A stretch of DNA of 37,986 nucleotides from Candidatus Goldiibacteriota bacterium (GTDB taxonomy: Bacteria > Oederibacteriota > PGYV01 > DSYL01), in contig JAGNJD010000024.1 of NCBI GenBank assembly GCA_018000835.1, positions 1-37,986 on the forward strand, written 5' to 3'. Positions 32,454-37,986 of the stretch are shown here, in pieces (the stretch's first letter is position 1; each line of letters opens with the position of its first letter). The notes beneath the pieces were generated by a model. That model was given only the letters and a program-made list of their open reading frames with translations. It ran no database searches and was not told the DNA's origin. The position numbers and the translations under genes were made by a program.

Positions 32454-34154
32454 GTGAAAAAATTAAGGGACATACTTTTCATATTTCTGATTTTTATCTG
32501 TTTTTTTTTGTATTTTAGATATAACGAAACAATAAAGTCGTTTTTCTTTTTGCAAATCCAGAAATTCCTCCCGGATAAAATAGATACAAAAAAGATTCTT
32601 TTTGTAAACGATGAATTCTCGCTCGGGGATTATAATAATTTATTTACCGTAATATCAAAGACGGAAAATTCTGTTGCGATAATTTTGCCGCAGTTATTTA
32701 ACATTAAAATCGGTGATTACGTTGAAAATCTGACGTTTGATGAAATAAAAAAGACGCAGGAAGAATATCAAAAATTTATTTTTAAAATTGCAGAAACGCC
32801 CAACGTCATTCTCACCGGTTTTGTGGATTACTTAAATGCTGACGTAAAATTGTCGTCTGACCCATGCGTGTTTAAATATTTCAAAACGGCGGATACAGGA
32901 TTAAAATTAAAAAAATTTAATTACATAAAGGTAAATAACCAGAAAATATGGTTAAGCGCCCCCGTCATCGGCTTTTATCAGAATTACGAATATTATCCTT
33001 ATAAAATACCTTTGCTTTATGATTTTAACGGCTGCGCCATAACAAACGTCGCCGTTGAAGCAATAAGAAAATATTACAGATTAAACAGGGAAAGCGTAAA
33101 ATATTCGGATAAAATTTTAAAAATAGGAACGATCGTATCCGTCCCGATTTCAAAAAGAGGCGACATAATCGTCTGTCAGAACAACGAAAAAAATAAAATG
33201 TATAATTTAAACGAATTTTTAAATCTGCCGCAGGATATAATCAACGATAAAATTATCATCGTTAAAAGCAGGAACATAAGCGAAAATACCATGGTAAGTC
33301 TTGGCATGCTGATTGCAAGTATGATGCAGAACATTACTATACATTATTCATCAACGCTGAATTACGTTATCGGGCTTATTTTGTTTGCGATGTTCGTCAT
33401 ATTTTACAGATTGTTAAAATTTAACTACGGCATAATTTTTATGATTCTTATGGAGTTTTGCATCGTAATTTCCACTTTTTTGTTGTTAAACAAAAACGTT
33501 TATCCGGATTTTGTCCTTTTTTCTCTCATTAATTTTATTACGTTTTTTTCCATTTATTATTTTAAAATTTATAATCTGGTCGTTGAAAATAATTCAAGGG
33601 CGGAAATTTTAAAAGGAAACGTTGACGAGCGATGTTTAAAGCACATTTTAAGTAAAAATACCGACATAAAAGTAATGAATTCATGGTTTCAGACGTTCGT
33701 CGTCTATATTAATTTTTCAGACGAAATTGCAGGAAACCCGGGTGTCCTGAAAAAACATTTTGATAAAATAAAAAATATCGTGTATAATATTACAAAAGAT
33801 TTTTTCGTTAAATTGATTAATGAAAAGGACGTTATCGTTGTTTTTGCGGGTGAAATTGAAACGAAAAAATTAATTCATTCATTATTTAATATCAGAGAAC
33901 AAATTCAGGAAAATGTGTATAACGTCATTTTAAACCGGACGGAAATATACATTTATCAGATTGACAGGCAGATGATATTTGCCGATAAAAACGTAAACGT
34001 AAGGATAAATGCCGAAAACATAGAAAAGGCAAGATATATTCTCGTTCCGGAAAAAGACATACAGAAATACATTGATTATATCAAGTTCCATAAAAATATT
34101 AATTCCGGAGGAATATTATATTTTAACGCGATAGGCATAAGAGAGGAGGCATAA
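32454..34154 (+). CDS. CHASE2-like sensor with 3 TM segments and a degenerate class III cyclase-like domain
   Basis: Start is GTG at 32454, 4 bp after the preceding stop; a TTG at 32436 in the same frame would overlap that gene. Layout in residues: TM 5-20, extracytoplasmic domain about 21-285 resembling CHASE2, three TM segments (about 286-372), then a cytoplasmic domain (about 412-560). The cytoplasmic domain follows the class III nucleotidyl-cyclase pattern: FVVYINFSDE sits where FADIRGFT is expected and NEKDVIVVF where GDxIMAVF is expected. The first metal-binding Asp appears replaced by Asn, while the second is kept, so cyclase activity is doubtful. CHASE2-3TM-cyclase is a known architecture. 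It sits between genes for a cNMP receptor and a cNMP phosphodiesterase, with 0 bp to the latter. Confidence 0.6.
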   Translation: MKKLRDILFIFLIFICFFLYFRYNETIKSFFFLQIQKFLPDKIDTKKILFVNDEFSLGDYNNLFTVISKTENSVAIILPQLFNIKIGDYVENLTFDEIKKTQEEYQKFIFKIAETPNVILTGFVDYLNADVKLSSDPCVFKYFKTADTGLKLKKFNYIKVNNQKIWLSAPVIGFYQNYEYYPYKIPLLYDFNGCAITNVAVEAIRKYYRLNRESVKYSDKILKIGTIVSVPISKRGDIIVCQNNEKNKMYNLNEFLNLPQDIINDKIIIVKSRNISENTMVSLGMLIASMMQNITIHYSSTLNYVIGLILFAMFVIFYRLLKFNYGIIFMILMEFCIVISTFLLLNKNVYPDFVLFSLINFITFFSIYYFKIYNLVVENNSRAEILKGNVDERCLKHILSKNTDIKVMNSWFQTFVVYINFSDEIAGNPGVLKKHFDKIKNIVYNITKDFFVKLINEKDVIVVFAGEIETKKLIHSLFNIREQIQENVYNVILNRTEIYIYQIDRQMIFADKNVNVRINAENIEKARYILVPEKDIQKYIDYIKFHKNINSGGILYFNAIGIREEA

Positions 34155-34925
34155 ATGAAAATAAAAGTGCTGGGATGTTATGGGGGACAGATGCCCGGTA
34201 AAAATAACACCGGCTTTTTGTTAAACGATGATACGCTGATTGATGCGGGGACAATAGCATCCACTTCCGACATAAAAATGCAGAGAAAAATAAAAGTTAT
34301 TATTTTATCACATCCGCATCTGGACCACGTTGGTGCAATTCCATTTTTTGGCGTTAACGTAACGAGCAATAAATCCACGGGCACAGACATTTATGGCTCT
34401 GCTTTTACGATAAATGCGGTTAAGAATCATTTAATGAACGGCATAATATGGCCGGATTTTACGAAAATAAAAAATTTTGCAGGTAATTATGTATTCAGAT
34501 ATAAAATACTTACTGACAATAAATGGTATAACTTAAACGGATACAGGGTAAGAATGATACCGGTAAAGCATACGATACCAACGTATGGTTTCATAATTGG
34601 AAGGGATGATAAATATATTTTATACAGCGGCGATACAAAAGAAACAGACGATATCTGGCGACAGGCAAAACAACTGGGAAATAAATTAAAAGCAGTTTTC
34701 GTAGAAACTGCATATCCGGACAATCTGTCATCACTGGCAGAGAACAGCGGCCACCTTACCCCGGCGACCTTACAGATGCAGTTAAAAAAACTCGGAAATT
34801 TAAAACCAAAAGTTTTTGTTTATCATATAAAACCGGAATACGAAAAAATCATTGAAAGAGAAATGAAAAAAATAAAAGGTTATAAAATTATCCTTACAAA
34901 AGAAGCAAGAACCTACATTATTTAA
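34155..34925 (+). CDS. Metallo-beta-lactamase-fold hydrolase, class II cyclic-nucleotide phosphodiesterase-like
   Basis: The 256-residue protein has the metal motif SHPHLDHVGAI (His53, His55, Asp57, His58), the later ligands in PVKHTIPTYGFI and YSGDTKETDDIW, and a final H in VYHIKPEY. HxHLDH followed by V-G-A-I and the GDT-x-x-x-D-x-IW block match class II cAMP phosphodiesterases (CpdP type) better than ribonuclease Z or lactamases. It would hydrolyse cAMP or cGMP in the cytoplasm. Its neighbours support cyclic-nucleotide turnover. A different MBL-fold substrate cannot be excluded. Confidence 0.75.
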   Translation: MKIKVLGCYGGQMPGKNNTGFLLNDDTLIDAGTIASTSDIKMQRKIKVIILSHPHLDHVGAIPFFGVNVTSNKSTGTDIYGSAFTINAVKNHLMNGIIWPDFTKIKNFAGNYVFRYKILTDNKWYNLNGYRVRMIPVKHTIPTYGFIIGRDDKYILYSGDTKETDDIWRQAKQLGNKLKAVFVETAYPDNLSSLAENSGHLTPATLQMQLKKLGNLKPKVFVYHIKPEYEKIIEREMKKIKGYKIILTKEARTYII

Positions 34926-35378
34926 ATGGTCATTTATCGTAATGCAAAAAGAGACGACATTGATAAAATTCTTGAAATTGAAAAAATATCATATCCGTTG
35001 CCATGGGGGCGTATTGCTTTTGAATGTGAAATTTCAAAATTACTAACCGGGGCCGGAATTTTTTTGGTTGCAGTTGACGATGAAAACGATAAAATTTGCG
35101 GCTATGTTTGTGCAAACATAATAATTGATTACGTTCACATCCTAAATCTTGCAACTGCGCCTGAATACAGAAGAAAAGGCATAGCAACTGAATTCATAAG
35201 GAAAATTGAAGCAGATGCGTTGAAAAGGCAGATTTACGGCATAACGCTTGAAGTCCGTGAAACCAACGAAGGGGCAATAAATCTTTATAAAAAGTCCGGG
35301 TTTGTTATCAAAGGCAGACGGGAAAAGTATTATGAATATAAAGACGATGCCCTGATTATGTGGAAAATTTTATCTTAA
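34926..35378 (+). CDS. rimI: Ribosomal protein S18 alanine N-acetyltransferase
   Basis: The 150-residue GNAT protein has the acetyl-CoA loop APEYRRKGIATEFI (about 79-92), the RimI start IYRNAKRDDIDKILEIEKIS plus YPLPW, and the C-terminal VRETNEGAINLYKKSGFVIKG. It acetylates the N-terminal Ala of S18. The ATG follows the phosphodiesterase TAA with no gap. It is usually linked to tsaB/tsaD, but neither is here. Confidence 0.88.
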   Translation: MVIYRNAKRDDIDKILEIEKISYPLPWGRIAFECEISKLLTGAGIFLVAVDDENDKICGYVCANIIIDYVHILNLATAPEYRRKGIATEFIRKIEADALKRQIYGITLEVRETNEGAINLYKKSGFVIKGRREKYYEYKDDALIMWKILS

Positions 35379-35425
35379 AAAGTGTAATCAAAATATGTTT
35401 TTATGACGTCAAATAAGGTGAAAAA

Positions 35426-35992
35426 ATGAACGTCAGGGAAGACAAAGAAATAATTACAGACATTAAAAATGGTTCCATGGTTGCAATGGACGAACTCATC
35501 AAAAAGTACCAGAAAAGAGTTTATAACATAGTTTTTGGCTTATGCATGAATTATGATACGGCATGGGACGTTTCCCAGGAAGCGTTTATAAAGGTAATCA
35601 GGAACATAAAGAATTTCAGAGGGGAAAGCAGTTTCTGGACGTATCTTTACAGGATTGTAATAAATTCGTTTTATGACTGGACGAGAAAGGAAAAAACGAA
35701 GAAAAAATCAACGTCAAATTTTTCCGACATGACGGACGACGAAAACAAGAGAAGTTATGAAATAAAGGATTTGGTTAACGTAGAAGAGGATTTTGACAGA
35801 AAAATGCTTGGGGAAAAAGTAAATCGAGGGCTTGATGATCTGACGGACGCTCAAAGACAGGTTTACGTGCTTAAAAATCTGGAAGGAATGAAAATAAGAG
35901 AGATAGCAGACGTGATGAAAATTTCAGAAGGAACGGTGAAATCACATTTAAGCAGGGCAATGGAAAAATTATGTAACGTTTTGAAAGGATGA
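35426..35992 (+). CDS. ECF-type RNA polymerase sigma factor
   Basis: The 188-residue protein has sigma region 2 (LIKKYQKRVYNIVFGLCMNY, DVSQEAFIKVIRNIKNFRG) and region 4 (LTDAQRQVYVLKNLEGMKIR, EIADVMKISEGTVKSHLSRA), with no region 1 or 3, as in ECF sigma factors. A Lys/Ser-rich linker joins them. The gene for an anti-sigma factor overlaps its stop (ATGA), so it is presumably held inactive until a surface signal. AAGGTG precedes the ATG. A palindrome TGACGTCA lies about 15 bp upstream, and the gap to rimI is 47 bp, so it may have its own promoter. Confidence 0.92.
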   Translation: MNVREDKEIITDIKNGSMVAMDELIKKYQKRVYNIVFGLCMNYDTAWDVSQEAFIKVIRNIKNFRGESSFWTYLYRIVINSFYDWTRKEKTKKKSTSNFSDMTDDENKRSYEIKDLVNVEEDFDRKMLGEKVNRGLDDLTDAQRQVYVLKNLEGMKIREIADVMKISEGTVKSHLSRAMEKLCNVLKG

Positions 35993-36483
35993 ACAAAATG
36001 AAAAAAGAGTGTGAATTTTTCAGGGAAAAATTATCCGACTACGTTTCAGGCGAACTTACGCCTGACATTGCAGAAAAAGTAAAGGAACACGTTGAAATAT
36101 GTCCTGATTGCTGGCAGATAACCGACGATTATAAAAAAGCAAATTCTACGGTGAGTGACGTTTTAAGCGTTGATTTTTCCGAAGACGTCTGGGAGATGGA
36201 GCGTAAGGAAATAATAAAAAGAGCTATGCAAAAAACAGACATCGGGAAAGAAATCATAAAAAGATTAAAAATTTTGTTTACAGCAAAACGGGTTTTAACG
36301 TCTGCAGTTGTAACGATTATACTCGTGTGTTTTATCGGAACCGGCGTGATACAATATAATAAAAGTCAGGAGATAAAAAAAGAAAGGCAGATAATACAAA
36401 ACATTGGATTGTTTGAAAACATGGAAATTCTGGAACGCCTTGACTTTTACAAAAAAATTGCCGAAAGCGGAGTCAATTTATGA
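35989..36483 (+). CDS. Zinc-binding transmembrane anti-sigma factor
   Basis: The 164-residue protein has a ZAS zinc motif H34-x3-C38-x2-C41 (EHVEICPDC) with C8 as probable fourth ligand, one membrane segment (about 101-119) and a short outer tail. It should bind the ECF factor encoded before it. The tail (NIGLFENMEILERLDFYKKI) resembles the end of the next small protein (LELLENFDIITNLEFFEDI), suggesting a duplicated or interacting helix. Confidence 0.85.
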   Translation: MNKMKKECEFFREKLSDYVSGELTPDIAEKVKEHVEICPDCWQITDDYKKANSTVSDVLSVDFSEDVWEMERKEIIKRAMQKTDIGKEIIKRLKILFTAKRVLTSAVVTIILVCFIGTGVIQYNKSQEIKKERQIIQNIGLFENMEILERLDFYKKIAESGVNL

Positions 36484-36716
36484 AACAGAAAAAAGGACTG
36501 AAAATATTTTTGATTGTGTTTTTATGCGCCGTTTTTACTGCCGGAATATTGATTTATGGGATAAAAAGGCAAAATTCATGGAATGAATTACGGGAAAGTT
36601 TTAATGATAAAAATGAAGAAGAGACGGAACTTGTAAGCAATCTTGAATTGCTTGAAAATTTTGACATCATTACCAATCTGGAATTTTTTGAAGACATTAC
36701 AAATGAAGGTGAATGA
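36480..36716 (+). CDS. Small single-pass membrane protein of the sigma operon
   Basis: The 78-residue protein has one membrane helix (about 6-27) and an acidic outer tail with repeated Leu-Glu-Asn/Asp-Phe units (NLELLENFDIITNLEFFEDI). It overlaps the anti-sigma stop (ATGA) and the next gene starts directly after it, so co-expression is likely. Small proteins of this kind recur in sigma/anti-sigma/DUF3106 operons, possibly as a second membrane regulator; the function is unknown to me. Confidence 0.65.
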   Translation: MKQKKGLKIFLIVFLCAVFTAGILIYGIKRQNSWNELRESFNDKNEEETELVSNLELLENFDIITNLEFFEDITNEGE

Positions 36717-37202
36717 ATGTTCCGTTTTATGAAAAAAAATTTTTTAATTTGTATTTTTATTCTTTTCGCATTTTTTTCTTTTGCCGGCAAACAACGGACG
36801 GACTTAAACGCGGCGGCTCTCACGCCGGCGGCTGCTATTGCGGCAGATGATGAAGCATTTAAACTGTCTCTTGAAAAATGGAAAAAATTGTCGCATTCTG
36901 AAAAACAAAAAATCAGGAAAACTTTTAAGGAATGGAAAAAAATTCCGCCCCAGCAGAAAGCATGGATAATCAAAAATTATAACAAATATAAATCAATGCC
37001 GCCATGGCAAAAGGACAGGATTATAAAGACGTATGAGGAATGGAATAAATTATCCCCGCAGATGAAAAAAATGCTGGTAAAACGCTATCAGGAATGGAAA
37101 AAGTTACCGGCAAAAAAAAGAGTTGAAATAAAAAAGATTTATAAAGAATACAATAAACTGTCACCGGAAGAAAAAAGCAAAATCAGAAAACAGTTAAAAT
37201 AA
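36717..37202 (+). CDS. DUF3106 domain secreted protein
   Basis: The 161-residue protein has a signal peptide (about 5-24) and a lysine-rich domain (about 50-160) of repeated helices with the pattern W-KLS/P-x-x-K-I-Y/F-E-W/Y (for example EWKKIPPQQKAWII, EWNKLSPQMKKMLV). This is characteristic of DUF3106 proteins, thought to be periplasmic and often encoded with sigma/anti-sigma pairs. By analogy with CpxP-like proteins it could sense envelope stress, which is inference. ATG at 36717 directly follows the previous TGA; a second ATG lies at 36729. Confidence 0.8.
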   Translation: MFRFMKKNFLICIFILFAFFSFAGKQRTDLNAAALTPAAAIAADDEAFKLSLEKWKKLSHSEKQKIRKTFKEWKKIPPQQKAWIIKNYNKYKSMPPWQKDRIIKTYEEWNKLSPQMKKMLVKRYQEWKKLPAKKRVEIKKIYKEYNKLSPEEKSKIRKQLK

Positions 37203-37265
37203 AAAACATACAATTCACGTCTTTTTTAACAAAAATAAGTAATTAAAATAACCGTCATTGACAAT

Positions 37266-37281
37266 GTCTTTCGTAAAGACG
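37266..37281. terminator. Weak possible terminator of the sigma operon
   Basis: GTCTTT and AAAGAC form a 6-bp stem around CGT, followed shortly by GGGTTTT. It lies 64 bp past the DUF3106 stop. The stem is short and the T-run poor. Confidence 0.25.
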
Positions 37282-37330
37282 GGTTTTAAATCCGTATCTA
37301 CGTATTGTTTAGGGGAGATTTCATTCTTTC

Positions 37331-37420
37331 AGTAATTTCCCCTCTTTGGAAAAGAGGGGCCAGGGGAGATTTTATTTATACAAATCCCCCTTTGTCCCCC
37401 TTTTTCAAAGGGGGATAAAA
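37331..37420. repeat. Palindromic repeat type A, copy 1
   Basis: A 90-bp unit contains a hairpin with stem CCCCTCTTT/AAAGAGGGG (37339-37359), GGGGAGATTT, and a second palindrome ATCCCCCTTT/AAAGGGGGAT. Copy 2 (37556-37645) is identical. No coding potential: it contains stops in all frames and is palindromic. Confidence 0.8.
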
Positions 37421-37555
37421 AGTAATTTCCCCTCTTTGGAAAAGAGGGGATAGGGGAGATTTGATTTTATCAAATCCCCCTTTAGTCACACTTTACAAAG
37501 GGGAAAAAGACAAATCCCCCTCTTTCCCCCTTTTTCTAAGGGGGATAATAAGAAA
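37421..37555. repeat. Palindromic repeat type B, copy 1
   Basis: This 135-bp unit starts like type A but differs after the first hairpin (GATAGGGGAGATTTGATTTT instead of GCCAGGGGAGATTTTATTTA) and has an extra CAAATCCCCCTCTTTCCCCC segment. Its first 112 bases recur without change at 37875-37986. Confidence 0.8.
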
Positions 37556-37645
37556 AGTAATTTCCCCTCTTTGGAAAAGAGGGGCCAGGGGAGATTTTAT
37601 TTATACAAATCCCCCTTTGTCCCCCTTTTTCAAAGGGGGATAAAA
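37556..37645. repeat. Palindromic repeat type A, copy 2
   Basis: Identical to 37331-37420. Its last 14 bases (AAAGGGGGATAAAA) recur at 37861-37874 on the other side of the inserted segment. Confidence 0.8.
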
Positions 37646-37860
37646 AATAAAGTTTTAAACATGTAGAGACAGAGCTTGCTCTGTCTCTGAATGAAAGGCA
37701 AACCGTGTAATATTTCGCAAATGGTTATGAAAACAAAACAGCGGTTTATCCTGTGCTGGTCGCGTGTCACACCGTTTGAATATCCACCTTGCTTATCTTT
37801 GAGACACAGCAAGCTTAAGTCTCTACAATCTTGTTATCTTACCTAGCGACGTGTATTACC
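37646..37860. mobile_element. MITE-like insert in the palindromic repeat array
   Basis: A 215-bp segment separates repeat A copy 2 from repeat B copy 2 and is flanked by a 14-bp direct repeat (37632-37645 and 37861-37874). Within it, 37663-37687 and the reverse complement of 37801-37826 are imperfect terminal inverted repeats (both begin GTAGAGAC and share AGCTTGCT and TGTCTC). The left arm can also fold on itself (AGAGACAGAGC/GCTCTGTCTCT, 37665-37688). No ORF of note. It looks non-autonomous. Confidence 0.5.
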
Positions 37861-37874
37861 AAAGGGGGATAAAA

Positions 37875-37986
37875 AGTAATTTCCCCTCTTTGGAAAAGAG
37901 GGGATAGGGGAGATTTGATTTTATCAAATCCCCCTTTAGTCACACTTTACAAAGGGGAAAAAGACAAATCCCCCTCTTTCCCCCTT
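37875..37986. repeat. Palindromic repeat type B, copy 2 (cut by window edge)
   Basis: Matches the first 112 bases of 37421-37555 and continues beyond the window. Confidence 0.8.

Noticed and set aside
37331..37986. CRISPR-like array of regular repeats
   Set aside because: Units are 90-135 bp, alternate between two types, are themselves palindromic and have no unique short spacers; no cas genes are present.

Overview
The window is a bacterial chromosome segment, AT-rich, with short intergenic gaps, frequent ATGA start/stop overlaps and GGAG-type ribosome sites. A 1440-residue secreted protein carries long Thr-rich linkers (T-x-T-x) and a C-terminal segment of the PNPYNP type. That style is common in poorly cultured candidate-phylum bacteria (Goldiibacteriota-like); the assignment is an inference from style only. 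No rRNA or ribosomal-protein operon is present to fix the phylogeny.

Layout. 1-565: 3' end of an IS30-family insertion sequence. 590-5020: promoter, two LacI-type operators and the large NodB/carbohydrate-binding protein. 5282-8248: MFS transporter, a decayed HEAT-repeat gene and a PD40 beta-propeller lipoprotein. 8442-8486: a second copy of the IS30 3' end. 8567-13528: nfeD, slipin, cinA and a polysaccharide flippase, packed as one operon. 13529-13822: hairpin-rich DNA. 13803-16005 (minus): an arsenic operon (DUF134 protein, arsM, acr3) behind a clear promoter and an ArsR/SmtB-like operator. 16059-16468: transposase remnant.

16484-29212 (minus) is a defence island in one long, mostly overlapping transcription unit: frameshifted XRE regulator, hsdM, a YhcG/DUF1016 nuclease, a cytosine-5 methyltransferase, a double-GHKL ATPase with a histidine-kinase C-terminus, a receiver-domain protein, a Mig-type mismatch glycosylase, hsdS and hsdR. 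Two extra copies of the hsdM C-terminal coiled coil sit as mini-ORFs at cassette joints. This suggests the YhcG cassette and the methyltransferase/GHKL/receiver/glycosylase cassette were inserted between hsdM and hsdS by recombination involving the hsdM tail. The four-gene cassette is the best candidate for an undescribed system: a methyltransferase paired with an apparent phosphorelay and its own deamination-repair enzyme, with no recognisable endonuclease.

29427-30957: recombinase remnant with a duplicated tRNA-Ser 3' end, four tRNAs (Ser-GGA, Arg-ACG, Ser-CGA, Ala-CGC) and tadA, whose product modifies tRNA-Arg(ACG). 31110-35378: mntP, then a likely cyclic-nucleotide cassette (cNMP-binding regulator, CHASE2/cyclase-like membrane protein, class II phosphodiesterase) and rimI. 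35426-37202: ECF sigma factor, zinc-binding anti-sigma factor, small membrane protein and DUF3106 protein. 37331-37986: two alternating palindromic repeat types interrupted by a small MITE-like insert.
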